A stretch of 64,000 bases of DNA from Microvirga aerophila (GTDB lineage Bacteria > Pseudomonadota > Alphaproteobacteria > Rhizobiales > Beijerinckiaceae). Position numbers and translations under genes: made by a program. The DNA lies in NCBI RefSeq assembly GCF_003332305.1, contig NZ_QOIO01000028.1, forward strand, positions 1 to 64,000, read 5' to 3'. The number at the start of each line of letters is the position of its first letter. Position 1 is the first letter of the stretch. Of this stretch, positions 17,940-27,769 are shown in pieces. The notes under the pieces are model-generated. The model was not told the origin of the DNA, did not search any database, and saw only the letters and a list, made by a program, of their open reading frames with translations.

Positions 17940-19382
17940 TTAGCGACGCCGGGGGCCCTTATCGAGCCAAGCGACCTGCATGCCGTCGTTCCGGCCTTCG
18001 GCCCGCCTCGGGGCGGGTTTGGCGGCAGGCTTGCCGTGATGGGCAGCCTGCGGCTGGCGGTTCTCGCCCGGCTGTCCGCCGGCCGGCTTGCCGCCGCGGC
18101 CGCGACGACGCTTCGGACCACGATCCGCATTGGGATCGGCGTTCCGAGGCTGGCCATGGCCCTGGTGGCCGCGAGCGTGCGGCGCGGGACGGCCGCGCTG
18201 CGGCTGATCGCGACGGGGCTCGGGAGCCTCGCCGGCCACCGGTCCGGCCGAAAAGCCTTCCGGCAGGGGCATGACCGGCACCTTGAGGCGGGTCAGCTTC
18301 TCGATGTCGCGAAGATAGACCCGCTCCTCGTCGTTGCAGAACGAGATGGCAAGGCCGGTTGCGCCTGCGCGGGCCGTGCGGCCGATGCGGTGGACATAGG
18401 ATTCCGGCACGTTCGGCAGATCGTAGTTGATGACGTGCGAAACGCCCTCGACGTCGATGCCGCGCGCGGCGATGTCCGTTGCGACTAGGACCCGGCAGGT
18501 GCCGGCCCGGAAGGCCGCAAGAGCCCGCTCGCGCTGCGGCTGGGACTTGTTGCCGTGGATTGCGGCGCCCGCGATGCCTGCCTTTTCGAGAGACCGGACG
18601 ACCTTGTCGGCCCCGTGCTTGGTGCGGGTGAAGACGAGGACGCGATCGATGCTCTCATCCTTGAGCAGAACCTCGAGGAGGGCCTGCTTTCGGCCAGTGG
18701 CCACGAAGGTCACGCTCTGATCGACGCGCTCGGCGGTCGTCGCCACGGGGGTGACGGCCACCTTCGCCGGATCGCGCAGGAAGTCGTCGGCGAGCGACGA
18801 AATGGTCTTCGGCATGGTGGCCGAGAAGAACAGGCTCTGACGCTCCTTCGGCAGCATCTTCACGATGCGCTTGAGCGCATGGATGAAGCCGAGATCGAGC
18901 ATCTGGTCGGCCTCGTCGAGGACGAGGATTTCCACGTCGCGCAGGGTGAGCGACTTGCGGTCGATGAGATCGAGCAGGCGGCCTGGGGTGGCCACGAGAA
19001 CGTCGACGCCGTTGGCGAGATCGCGCTCCTGCTTGCCGATGGACACGCCGCCGAACACCACGGTGGTCGAGAGACGCAGGTTGCGGCCATAGACCCGGAA
19101 GCTGTCGGCGATCTGGCCGGACAGTTCGCGGGTTGGGCTCAGCACCAGCACCCGGCAGCCCTTGTGGGGGCGCGGACGCGGGTTCTGGGAGAGGCGATGA
19201 AGGATCGGCAACGCGAAGGCGGCCGTCTTGCCGGTGCCCGTCTGGGCGATGCCGCACACGTCGCGGCCTTCGAGCCCCAAGGGGATAGTCTGGGCCTGGA
19301 TCGGTGTGGGCGTCTCGTAACCCTCAGAGGCCAGCGCCTTCAGGATCGGCTGGGCCAATCCGAAATCAGAGAAAAGAGTCAA
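17940..19382 (-). CDS. DEAD-box ATP-dependent RNA helicase (RhlE-like)
   Basis: About 480 residues with all helicase motifs: AQTGTGKT (Walker A), PTREL, DEAD within VLDEADQML, SAT, and VATDIAARGIDV and HRIGRTAR in the second RecA domain. A low-complexity basic tail rich in Arg, Gly, Pro, Gln and His fills the last 100 residues, typical of RhlE-type enzymes that act in ribosome assembly or RNA decay. The start is placed at TTG 19382 directly before TLFSDFGLAQPI, where homologous proteins usually begin; a longer reading to 19529 is possible but has no family support. The gene is monocistronic. Confidence 0.92.
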   Translation of the reverse strand: MTLFSDFGLAQPILKALASEGYETPTPIQAQTIPLGLEGRDVCGIAQTGTGKTAAFALPILHRLSQNPRPRPHKGCRVLVLSPTRELSGQIADSFRVYGRNLRLSTTVVFGGVSIGKQERDLANGVDVLVATPGRLLDLIDRKSLTLRDVEILVLDEADQMLDLGFIHALKRIVKMLPKERQSLFFSATMPKTISSLADDFLRDPAKVAVTPVATTAERVDQSVTFVATGRKQALLEVLLKDESIDRVLVFTRTKHGADKVVRSLEKAGIAGAAIHGNKSQPQRERALAAFRAGTCRVLVATDIAARGIDVEGVSHVINYDLPNVPESYVHRIGRTARAGATGLAISFCNDEERVYLRDIEKLTRLKVPVMPLPEGFSAGPVAGEAPEPRRDQPQRGRPAPHARGHQGHGQPRNADPNADRGPKRRRGRGGKPAGGQPGENRQPQAAHHGKPAAKPAPRRAEGRNDGMQVAWLDKGPRRR

Positions 19383-19690
19383 AGTGGGTGTCTTTCGAAC
19401 AGATACTGGGAGCCCAAAGGCTTGATCGTCCAAGGAAACTGGCGTTGCCGGGCTCAAGGCGACAACCCGCGTGCTGGGGTCGTCGTGCGATTGAAGCGAT
19501 TGAAGAAGGGGACCGGGCCTTCGCCTCATGGCGAATATCCGTCACGCAGTCCCGCTCAAGCGGCTCTGAAGAGAGCGCTGACGCCGTACTGTGTATATGA
19601 GGGCTAAAGACCTATCCGTCAACCACCGTGGGTGAGATAAGCAGAAGCCATGCGTCCCAGTCCAACCAGCCAAAGCCTCTAGCAAGGTTC

Positions 19691-20899
19691 ATGTCCTCTC
19701 CCGCCCGCATGCCCTGGGGCCTTGTCTCGGCGCTCTCGACCGCCGTCCTGATCTCCTACGGGACGATCTTCTACGCCTTCGCGCTCATCATCGAACCCAT
19801 GGAGCGGGAACTCGGATGGTCGAAAACGGCTCTTTCGGCCGCGTTCTCCCTCGCCCTGGGCTCGTCGGCCCTGTTCTCGGTTCCGGTGGGTCGCCTCATC
19901 GATCTTGGACATGGCCGGGCTGTCATGACGGGTGGATCGGTGCTGGCGGCCCTCCTCCTGGCCCTGTGGGCCTGGACGGACAATTATCCAACCTTCCTGC
20001 TCATCTGGTTCGGACTTGGGATCGTTATGGCGGCCGTGTTCTACGAGCCGGCCTTTGCGGTTCTGGCAGGCCAGCTCGGGCTCCTGACCCGTCGCGGGAT
20101 CACCATCATGACGCTGGTTGCGGGCTTCGCCAGCACGGTCTTCATCCCCCTGACCCATGTGCTGATCGAAGGTTTCGGCTGGCGCGGGGCGCTGCTGGTC
20201 CTGGCCGCCATGAATCTCGGCCTCTGCGCCGTGCTGGAGGCGCTTTGCATCCCCGGCGCCACCGGACCTGTCAGGCATCCGGCCCCGGCTCATGTATCCG
20301 CGGCCGCTTCCGATCCGCGTCGCGTCCTCTCCTCCGCGTCGTTCTGGTTCTTCGTGGTGACGTCAGTCTTGCAGGGAATGATCTCGACCGGGATACCCGT
20401 CCATCTCGTTCCGATGCTGGTGGAGAGGGGCTTCAGCCTCGACGCGGCTGTCGCAGCCTTCGCGGTCATTGGACCGGCCCAGGTGGCGGCGCGGTTCCTG
20501 ACGGGCTTCGGCGAACGGGCTCTGAGCCTCAAGGGGATCGGCGTCCTCACCATGGCGCTCAACGTTCTGGCTTTCGGGCTTCTGCCCTTCATCCCGGCCG
20601 GATCGTGGCTGATCATGCTGTTCGCGGCCTTCTACGGCGCATCGAACGGCATGATGACCATCGTGCGGGCCCTGCTGCCGCCGGAATTGTTCGGCCGTGA
20701 GAATTACGGGGTCATCCAGGGCATGATCTCCCTGCCGGTCAGGGTCGCTATGGCGGCGACGCCCTTCGCGTTCGGGATAATTTGGGCCTGGTGGGGCACT
20801 TATGAGGCCGTCATGGCCCTCTGCTTTCTCATGGCCTTCGGCTCTCTCGTGGCTTTCATGTTAAACTTGGCGGCAGCCAAGAGCAGCGAATCCCGCTAG
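19691..20899 (+). CDS. Major facilitator superfamily transporter
   Basis: A 402-residue integral membrane protein with about 12 hydrophobic helices and the MFS loop between helices 2 and 3 (GRLIDLGHGRAVMTGG), of the oxalate/formate or monocarboxylate-like kind. The substrate is unknown. ATG 19691 (MSSPARMPWG) has a weak AAGG upstream; an in-frame GTG at 19628 would add 21 polar residues. It is divergent from the helicase and lies 77 bp before glpD, so it could contribute to glycerol metabolism, but no direct evidence ties them. Confidence 0.85.
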   Translation: MSSPARMPWGLVSALSTAVLISYGTIFYAFALIIEPMERELGWSKTALSAAFSLALGSSALFSVPVGRLIDLGHGRAVMTGGSVLAALLLALWAWTDNYPTFLLIWFGLGIVMAAVFYEPAFAVLAGQLGLLTRRGITIMTLVAGFASTVFIPLTHVLIEGFGWRGALLVLAAMNLGLCAVLEALCIPGATGPVRHPAPAHVSAAASDPRRVLSSASFWFFVVTSVLQGMISTGIPVHLVPMLVERGFSLDAAVAAFAVIGPAQVAARFLTGFGERALSLKGIGVLTMALNVLAFGLLPFIPAGSWLIMLFAAFYGASNGMMTIVRALLPPELFGRENYGVIQGMISLPVRVAMAATPFAFGIIWAWWGTYEAVMALCFLMAFGSLVAFMLNLAAAKSSESR

Positions 20900-20976
20900 A
20901 AACCACTTGCCTTAGTCGGCTAAAGGAAACATCTGCAAGACGCCGGAGCTTGCCGGCTCAAGGAAAGACGCGCTTC

Positions 20977-22497
20977 GTGACGACAGTAACTGATCTTCTG
21001 ATTGTGGGCGGCGGCATCAACGGCGCGGGCATCGCGCGCGACGCGGTGGGCCGGGGCCTCTCGGTGGTTCTCTGCGAGCAGGGTGATCTGGCAGGCTATA
21101 CCTCCTCGGCCAGCACGAAGCTGATCCATGGCGGCCTGCGTTATCTGGAATACTACGAGTTCCGGCTGGTGCGCGAAGCCCTGTTCGAGCGCGAGCGCCT
21201 GCTGGAATCCGCGCCCCACATCATCTGGCCGCTACGCTTCATCCTGCCCCACGAGAAGGGCATCCGCCCGGCCTGGTTCGTGCGCGTCGGCCTCTTCCTT
21301 TACGACAATCTCGCGCCCCGCAAGAAACTGCCCGGCACCGAGACGATCAAGCTCACCCGCCATCCCGCAGGCCAGGCCCTCAAGCCCGGCTTCGACACCG
21401 CCTTCATGTATTCCGATTGCTGGGTCGAGGACAGCCGCATGGTGGCGCTCAACGCTCTCGACGCCTCGGAGCGCGGCGCAGACATCCGCGTGCGTACGAA
21501 GCTGACCACCGCGCGCCGCGACGGCGAGATCTGGGTCGCCACCCTGCAGGACGTGAATACCGGCGAGACCACGGAGGTTCGCGCCCGCGCGCTGGTGAAC
21601 GCCGGCGGCCCGTTCGTGGCCGACGTGCTCAATTCCAAGCTCGGTCTCAATACGCAGAAGAACGTGCGGCTCGTGAAGGGCAGCCACATCGTGGTGCCCA
21701 AGCTCTTCGATACCAAAGAGGCATTCATCCTTCAGAACACGGACAAGCGGATCGTGTTCGCCATTCCCTACCAGGAGAAGTTCACCCTGGTGGGCACAAC
21801 TGATATCCCGGTGGAGTCCATCCCGGACAAGAAGGTCGCCATCGACGACCACGAGGTCCAGTATCTCTGCGACGTGGTCAATCACTTCTTCAAGCGCGAG
21901 GTGACGCCCGCCGACGTGGTGTGGACCTATTCAGGAGTGCGCCCCCTCTTTGACGACGGCTCCAAGAGCGCTTCCGCCGTGACTCGCGACTACGTGTTCG
22001 ATCTCGACGGCGCACCGGGCCAAGCGCCCGTCCTGTCCATCTTCGGCGGCAAGATCACCACCTTCCGCAAGCTCGCCGAGCATGCCCTCGAGGAGCTGAA
22101 GGCCTATTTCCCGGCCATGAAGCCTGCTTGGACCGAGACAGCCAAGATGCCGGGGGGCGACATGCCCGACGCTGATTTCGACCGGTTCTTCGCCGGCGTG
22201 AAATCCCGCTGGCCGTTCCTGCCGGAGGGCCTCGCCCATCGCCTGTCGCGGGCTTACGGCACGCGCATCGAGGAGCTCATCGGCTCGGCGAAATCGATGG
22301 CGGATCTCGGGGAAGATTTCGGTGGCGGGCTCATGGCGGCCGAAGTCGATTATCTCGTTCGCCGCGAATGGGCCCGCAGCGCCGAGGACATCCTGTGGCG
22401 GCGCTCGAAGCTGGGGCTGCATGTGCCGGCCGACGCCGTTCAGAAAATCGACGCCTACATCAACAAGCGGAACGTCACGGCCGTCGCCGCACAATAA
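20977..22497 (+). CDS. glpD: Glycerol-3-phosphate dehydrogenase (aerobic)
   Basis: The 506-residue flavoprotein has an N-terminal FAD dinucleotide fold ([17 protein letters not shown]), the [16 protein letters not shown] block typical of GlpD, and a C-terminal helical domain. It oxidises sn-glycerol 3-phosphate to dihydroxyacetone phosphate at the inner membrane and passes electrons to quinone. GTG 20977 was preferred because AAGGAAAG lies 9 nt upstream; a TTG at 20950 is in frame. It is followed 17 bp later by glycerol kinase, giving a glpD-glpK operon for glycerol use. Confidence 0.93.
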   Translation: MTTVTDLLIVGGGINGAGIARDAVGRGLSVVLCEQGDLAGYTSSASTKLIHGGLRYLEYYEFRLVREALFERERLLESAPHIIWPLRFILPHEKGIRPAWFVRVGLFLYDNLAPRKKLPGTETIKLTRHPAGQALKPGFDTAFMYSDCWVEDSRMVALNALDASERGADIRVRTKLTTARRDGEIWVATLQDVNTGETTEVRARALVNAGGPFVADVLNSKLGLNTQKNVRLVKGSHIVVPKLFDTKEAFILQNTDKRIVFAIPYQEKFTLVGTTDIPVESIPDKKVAIDDHEVQYLCDVVNHFFKREVTPADVVWTYSGVRPLFDDGSKSASAVTRDYVFDLDGAPGQAPVLSIFGGKITTFRKLAEHALEELKAYFPAMKPAWTETAKMPGGDMPDADFDRFFAGVKSRWPFLPEGLAHRLSRAYGTRIEELIGSAKSMADLGEDFGGGLMAAEVDYLVRREWARSAEDILWRRSKLGLHVPADAVQKIDAYINKRNVTAVAAQ

Positions 22498-22514
22498 GGT
22501 TTCAGGGGGAGACC

Positions 22515-23999
<1,485 letters not shown>

Positions 24000-24091
24000 C
24001 AGCCGGACCGTCAGCCCCTGCGGGCATCCGAAGCGGTCGCTGGGTAAAACTCTGCAGGTTCGGGAAAACACCGGACGGCCTGCGATCCCGA

Positions 24092-24382
24092 TCATCTTGT
24101 GATCGTGACCAACACCTCGCCGATGGTGATTTCGGGTTCTCCGTCGATCACATCGATCAGGCTCCCCCGGATCCACGCCAAGGCCTGCTCGTTCGCCGCA
24201 AGGGCGGCCTCTTTGCTCTCGAACAGGGTCACGGATCCGCCAGCGCCGTCGCCGGCATCAAACACATAGTAGCCCTGGAACCCGGGAACCTGCTTGAGCA
24301 TGTGGCCGATGCCGCTTTCGGCCCGACGGGCAGCCTCTGCCACGGAACGCATGCGATTGAACCTGCGGATGACCATGTACAT
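24092..24382 (-). CDS. Small dimeric alpha-beta barrel-like protein of unknown function
   Basis: A 96-residue protein beginning MYMVIRRFNRM. The pattern of strand, helix, GFQGYYVFDAG strand and SVTLFESKEAALAANEQALAW resembles the dimeric alpha-beta barrel (ABM-like) fold of small monooxygenase-related proteins. No catalytic residue can be assigned. ATG 24382 has GGAGG 5 nt upstream, which decides the start over a longer reading. It is convergent with glpK. Confidence 0.7.
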   Translation of the reverse strand: MYMVIRRFNRMRSVAEAARRAESGIGHMLKQVPGFQGYYVFDAGDGAGGSVTLFESKEAALAANEQALAWIRGSLIDVIDGEPEITIGEVLVTITR

Positions 24383-24431
24383 GGCTGCCTCCAACCGTTC
24401 GAAGGAGTTGCAGTCCAAGACTAGAGCATTT

Positions 24432-24458
24432 CGATGCCCACTTTGAAAGTGGGCATCG
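24432..24458. repeat. Perfect 13-bp inverted repeat with one-base centre
   Basis: CGATGCCCACTTT and AAAGTGGGCATCG flank a single G. The palindrome lies about 50 bp upstream of the start of the small gene at 24092-24382, in the gap to the HIT gene, so it could be an operator or an extragenic palindrome. It has no T-tract. Confidence 0.6.
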
Positions 24459-24528
24459 CTCAAGGCACAGCTGTCTCCGAGGCAGCAACCCACGCAATCC
24501 ATGGTTCGCCTTTTTACCCGGGGACCTA

Positions 24529-24948
24529 CTAGCGCAACGCGGCCCGAAGCTTTTCCGCGAACGCCGCGAGCTTCTCAGGCTTCTCCATGTCGCCCGTATG
24601 CGGCTTCAGCGGCACCCCGTCGAAGCGTGGAATGATGTGGACATGCAGGTGGAACACCACCTGTCCGCCGGCGCTTTCGTTGAACTGCTGGATGGTCAGG
24701 CCGTCAGCCGCGAAAGCCTCCTTGGCGGCCTTGGCGACCACCTGAACGGCCTTGGCCAGATCCGCGAGATCGTCGGGGGCAACGTCCAGGATGTTGCGTG
24801 CCTGCGCCTTCGGGATAACGAGCACGTGGCCATCCCCCCGGGGCATGATGTCCATGAAGGCGAGCGCCCTGTCGGTCTCGTAGACCTTGTGGCATGGCAG
24901 CTCGCCCCTGAGGATCTTGGCGAAGACGTTGTCCCTGTCATACTCCAT
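24529..24948 (-). CDS. HIT family nucleotide hydrolase
   Basis: A 139-residue histidine-triad protein. It has the CHKVYETDRALAFMDIMPRG region and the defining HLHVHIIP triad (H-x-H-x-H) near residue 100. Members hydrolyse nucleoside phosphoramidates or dinucleoside polyphosphates in the cytoplasm. ATG 24948 (MEYDRDNVF) has AGGAG 8 nt upstream; upstream codons are not conserved-looking. It is transcribed in the same direction as the small protein ending at 24092, but 146 bp separate them. Confidence 0.92.
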   Translation of the reverse strand: MEYDRDNVFAKILRGELPCHKVYETDRALAFMDIMPRGDGHVLVIPKAQARNILDVAPDDLADLAKAVQVVAKAAKEAFAADGLTIQQFNESAGGQVVFHLHVHIIPRFDGVPLKPHTGDMEKPEKLAAFAEKLRAALR

Positions 24949-25312
24949 GGCCGAACTCCTGATTGTTTGTCTCACATGACCGCCGGACTGCTCCAGCTTT
25001 CTAATCGCGGCGCCCACGGCTGTCTCCCCCTCTTGCGGGGCCCGTCATGTCAATCGTTTACCATTGTGCCTCGGGTTCACGACCTTGGGAACTTGGCCTT
25101 AAGCTAGGCATTTGATCAATACTGCCAAGTATCGGTGGCCTTCGCGTGGACGAGCTTGGTAAGAATACCGCGAATCAAAAGAAAATAATCCAGCACGTTC
25201 TCGCCTGTGCCATCGCGACGACCAGAGGCCGAGGGGATTCCCCTAAAGGATATTGGCAGTAAAGCTAAGCTTACGGCGCCAGGCCAGCGTTAAAAAACTC
25301 CTACTACTAAGC
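24949..25312. other. Intergenic region without a recognisable gene
   Basis: No open frame here has a ribosome-binding site or family resemblance. It is lower in GC than its neighbours, especially 25100-25320. A half-matching EcfG-like box (GGAAC, N16, CATT) at 25087-25111 leads to no gene or terminator. Confidence 0.5.
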
Positions 25313-25337
25313 GGAACCATCGAAATTAAGTTTGGTT
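25313..25337 (+). promoter_or_regulatory. Putative EcfG (GSR sigma factor) promoter of the KGG-protein gene
   Basis: GGAAC at 25313-25317 is followed after 16 nt by GGTT at 25334-25337, against the alphaproteobacterial EcfG consensus GGAAC, N16-17, CGTT. It lies 37 bp before the start codon of the stress protein gene. Confidence 0.7.
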
Positions 25338-25374
25338 GTTCAAGGCAGAAGACCAATGGCTTAGGAGGCATGTG

Positions 25375-25569
25375 ATGGCGACAGGAAGCTCGACTTCGAA
25401 GCGTGGCTTCGCGTCGATGGATGGAGACCGGCAGCGCGAAATCGCCAGCAAAGGCGGCAAAAGCGTTCCGGCCGAAAAGCGCTCCTTCTCGCAGGATCGC
25501 GAACTCGCCTCGGAGGCAGGCCGCAAAGGCGGTCAGGCTTCGGGCAGCACTCGCAACGCTCAGGAATAG
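25375..25569 (+). CDS. KGG-motif general stress protein
   Basis: A 64-residue hydrophilic protein with two repeated K/R-G-G motifs (IASKGGKSVPAEKRSFS and ASEAGRKGGQASGS), as in con-10/GsiB-like stress proteins. These are intrinsically disordered and accumulate in starvation or desiccation. AGGAGG lies 6 nt before ATG 25375. An EcfG-type promoter is directly upstream and a strong terminator downstream, so it is a single-gene unit of the general stress regulon. Confidence 0.88.
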   Translation: MATGSSTSKRGFASMDGDRQREIASKGGKSVPAEKRSFSQDRELASEAGRKGGQASGSTRNAQE

Positions 25570-25591
25570 TATTTGATTAGTCGTTGTAATT

Positions 25592-25625
25592 AAAGGGGCC
25601 GCTCTGCGGCCCCTTTAGTTTTGTT
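25592..25625 (+). terminator. Intrinsic terminator after the KGG-protein gene
   Basis: Perfect 11-bp stem AAAGGGGCCGC / GCGGCCCCTTT with a TCT loop, followed by AGTTTTGTT. Confidence 0.85.
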
Positions 25626-25672
25626 CTTAGATGATGCAATGGATAAGCCGGATTTTACCGGCTTACCTGCCT

Positions 25673-26197
25673 TCAGAAATGGAATTTTACTTCGGACTGC
25701 CGTGGAGAATATTCCAGCTCATCCTCGAAGAGGAGGCGGTCACCAACGATCCCTCTAAACTCGTTGATGTCCGGCGTGCCGAGAACCATGCCGGCTAGAT
25801 CGATCTGCCTCACGAGGTCGGCCGCCAGGGACGCCATAAATCCTAGGGATGCAACCCCAAGGGCAGTCGCCGCTTCGAACGTTAACTCCGAGTCCGGCAT
25901 GCGCGACGAACTGATCAGGGTCAGGAGGCAATACTCGTCCATGCTTGCCTGGCGGGAGTTCAGGGGTTTGTAGGAAAGCGGTGCGGCGCGCTGTCGGGCC
26001 AGGGCGAAAGCGAAGAGGAGCGCGTCCGAGATGATGGCTTTTGCGGCTTCCGGGCGGGTGTAGAGCGCCAATGTCTGTTCCGGCGCGTCGAGGGATGTCA
26101 GATCATACTGATCCTCAAGGCTGCTGAACGAGCGGAAGATGCCGATGATCGGAACCGTGCTGGGATGAAGCAGGACTGAAACTTGGCCGTAAGACAT
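25673..26197 (-). CDS. Hypothetical protein, possibly in the stress operon
   Basis: A 174-residue soluble protein of no recognised family (starts MSYGQVSVLLHPSTVPIIG). It has mixed helical composition with Ala-rich helices at about 55-75 and 95-125 and no signal peptide or membrane segment. The start is uncertain because no good ribosome-binding site precedes ATG 26197; an in-frame GTG at 26218 is an alternative. It lies 53 bp after the 78-residue protein gene whose EcfG promoter could drive both. I do not recognise a function. Confidence 0.6.
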   Translation of the reverse strand: MSYGQVSVLLHPSTVPIIGIFRSFSSLEDQYDLTSLDAPEQTLALYTRPEAAKAIISDALLFAFALARQRAAPLSYKPLNSRQASMDEYCLLTLISSSRMPDSELTFEAATALGVASLGFMASLAADLVRQIDLAGMVLGTPDINEFRGIVGDRLLFEDELEYSPRQSEVKFHF

Positions 26198-26250
26198 GAA
26201 CAAAGAATGCTCTCTCACAAGAATCCACTGAAATTGAAGCAGTTGGCCGA

Positions 26251-26487
26251 CTAGGCACGGACGCCCGGGCCAACGTCGAAGCTGCCCTCCCAGGCGGGGA
26301 TGACCAGATGTCGCCTCAGCATCAGCGGGCACATGACTCCGTCCGGCTCATTGGCAGGCACGATGCCGCTCAAGATGAAAGCGACCGACGGCTTGTCTCC
26401 GGGCGGAGAACTGGAGGCCAGACGGCAGAACTCGTCCGGCGGCTCTTCCCTGGATAGGATTGCGTCCAACTCGTTCGCTGCTGTCAT
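26251..26487 (-). CDS. Small hypothetical protein under a predicted EcfG promoter
   Basis: A 78-residue protein (MTAANELDAILSREEPPDEF...) with no recognised domain. It has an acidic N-terminal helix and a C-terminal part ending SFDVGPGVRA. ATG 26487 has GGAGG 6 nt upstream, which decides the start. A perfect EcfG promoter lies 31 bp before the ATG, so I infer a role in the general stress response, probably together with the downstream 174-residue gene. Confidence 0.65.
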   Translation of the reverse strand: MTAANELDAILSREEPPDEFCRLASSSPPGDKPSVAFILSGIVPANEPDGVMCPLMLRRHLVIPAWEGSFDVGPGVRA

Positions 26488-26517
26488 GGGCATCCTCCGC
26501 ATCGCTGTTTCCATGGC

Positions 26518-26542
26518 AACGTGTCGGAATAACGCCGGTTCC
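26518..26542 (-). promoter_or_regulatory. Putative EcfG promoter of the 78-aa protein gene
   Basis: On the minus strand GGAAC, 16 nt, CGTT: a full consensus match 31 bp upstream of ATG 26487. Confidence 0.8.
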
Positions 26543-26606
26543 TCCGCTGGCGAGATTAGCCGAGCGGCTGGAAACCATGATTCTGCGGTTCGGGCAAAAA
26601 TCATTT

Positions 26607-26631
26607 GGAACAAGTCCAATTGCACCGCGTT
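26607..26631 (+). promoter_or_regulatory. Putative EcfG promoter leading to a small RNA
   Basis: GGAAC at 26607-26611, 16 nt, CGTT at 26628-26631: a full consensus match on the plus strand. No plus-strand gene follows; an intrinsic terminator begins 44 bp downstream. Confidence 0.75.
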
Positions 26632-26637
26632 TGGTCT

Positions 26638-26712
26638 GCAACCGGCTCGAAATGCCCCCTTTGGGCCGGAACGTCAAAGGCGCGGTCATTCTTGACCGCG
26701 CCTTTTGCTTTT
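26638..26712 (+). ncRNA. Candidate stress-induced small RNA (GsrN-like architecture), copy 2
   Basis: The predicted transcript of about 75 nt starts about 7 nt after an EcfG -10 element. It contains stem CCGGCTC / GGGCCGG (26642-26648 and 26663-26669, one G-T wobble) with a loop carrying five C residues (ATGCCCCCTTT). It ends in a 12-bp terminator stem followed by TTTTGCTTTTT. The same order (EcfG promoter, C-rich loop, terminator) is seen at 30375-30456. Caulobacter GsrN is a known GSR sigma-factor-dependent sRNA that uses a C-rich loop; relation to it is inferred from architecture only. Confidence 0.6.
26676..26712 (+). terminator. Intrinsic terminator of the candidate small RNA
   Basis: Stem AAAGGCGCGGTC / GACCGCGCCTTT with a 6-nt loop, followed on the plus strand by TGCTTTTTG. 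On the minus strand the tail is poor in T, so it is read as plus-oriented. Confidence 0.8.
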
Positions 26713-26734
26713 TGCCCTGCCGGACCACGAGAAA

Positions 26735-26758
26735 CGGCGCCTGGAATTCCAGGCGCCG
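26735..26758 (-). terminator. 24-bp perfect palindrome after the PRC-barrel gene
   Basis: CGGCGCCTGGAA / TTCCAGGCGCCG is perfectly palindromic. Read on the minus strand it is followed by TTTCTC, about 28 bp after the PRC-barrel stop codon. Confidence 0.65.
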
Positions 26759-26786
26759 TGTTGATCGAGAGCCGATACGGCCGTGA

Positions 26787-27530
26787 TTACGGCTTCGGAG
26801 CCGTCGTGGAGCCGGATGTGCTGTTGTTGCCGTCCTTGTTGAAGGTCGGAGCAGCCTGAAGCTCGGCCTTGGTCATGCGAAGAACGACGCGCTCCGGCTC
26901 GTTGGAGTTATTGCTGGACGAGGCAGTCGAACCCGTCGCGCCAGTTGTGGACGAAGCGCCCATGTTCGTGTTGCTGTTCGCGGTCGTGCCCGTGGCGCCC
27001 GACGTGGTCGAACCCGTGGTGGCAGGCGCGTTGGCGTTGTTACTGGAGTTGTTGGCGTTGCGGTTGTCCATGGCGCTCGCCTGCTGGGCGGACGCGAACT
27101 CCAGAGAATTGAACGGAATGGCAACGTCCTTCTCGCCAATTCCAAGGAAGCCGCCGACGCCGACCACAGCCGCGACCGCCTGACCATTACGATCCACGAT
27201 CACGTCGTTGATGTCGCCGATCGACTCGTTGTTAGCGCTGACGACGCGGGTGCCGATCAGATCAGACGCCATCATCTGGTTGGCCTGCATCTGGGTCATG
27301 AACTGGCCCTGCGTGGCGCTGCTCTGATTCATCGAGGACGTGCCCATCGACGAAGAGGAGCCGGTTGAAGGGGCCGACATGCTCGGCTGCATGGCCGACG
27401 AGCCGGTCGAAGTCGAACCGGACCCTGACGCCGTCGGACGGTCGGTCGAGCCCGAAGGCTGGGTCTGTGCAAAAGCGGGCGCCGCGAAAGCAGTTGCAAC
27501 AAGGCAGGCTGCCATATGCTTCTTCAGCAT
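26787..27530 (-). CDS. Exported PRC-barrel domain protein
   Basis: A 247-residue protein with a signal peptide (MLKKHMAACLVATAFAAPAFA), then a Ser/Thr/Gly/Met-rich low-complexity region. A PRC-barrel domain follows at about residues 85-150 (ASDLIGTRVVSANNESIGDINDVIVDRNG, GFLGIGEKDVAIPF), then an Asn/Thr/Ser-rich linker and a short conserved tail RVVLRMTKAELQAAPTF. Such proteins are frequent, stress-induced periplasmic proteins of unknown mechanism in rhizobia. ATG 27530 has AGGAGA 6 nt upstream. A perfect EcfG promoter precedes it. Confidence 0.88.
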   Translation of the reverse strand: MLKKHMAACLVATAFAAPAFAQTQPSGSTDRPTASGSGSTSTGSSAMQPSMSAPSTGSSSSMGTSSMNQSSATQGQFMTQMQANQMMASDLIGTRVVSANNESIGDINDVIVDRNGQAVAAVVGVGGFLGIGEKDVAIPFNSLEFASAQQASAMDNRNANNSSNNANAPATTGSTTSGATGTTANSNTNMGASSTTGATGSTASSSNNSNEPERVVLRMTKAELQAAPTFNKDGNNSTSGSTTAPKP

Positions 27531-27587
27531 CGATTCTTCTCCTGAGGTACAATGATTCGCAAGTCGCGCCACAATGCGCGTGATCTC

Positions 27588-27612
27588 AACGCCCTGGAAA
27601 GGTAAACGTTCC
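27588..27612 (-). promoter_or_regulatory. Putative EcfG promoter of the PRC-barrel gene
   Basis: Minus-strand GGAAC, 16 nt, CGTT: full consensus, 57 bp upstream of ATG 27530. Confidence 0.8.
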
Positions 27613-27769
27613 TGATCCCCGCCATCACTTCAGATGAATAGCCGCCTATACGGCAGCAATACACCATGAATACTTGTTCATAATGAGCAGATCACAGAGA
27701 TTTCACCGTTCACCTGAGCACGATGAGCTTGCGGGGCTAACCGTTGCTGAGCCCAATAGTTCCGATGGT

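Noticed and set aside
25087..25111. EcfG-like box GGAAC, N16, CATT
   Set aside because: The -10 deviates in its conserved GTT and neither a gene nor a terminator follows at a suitable distance.
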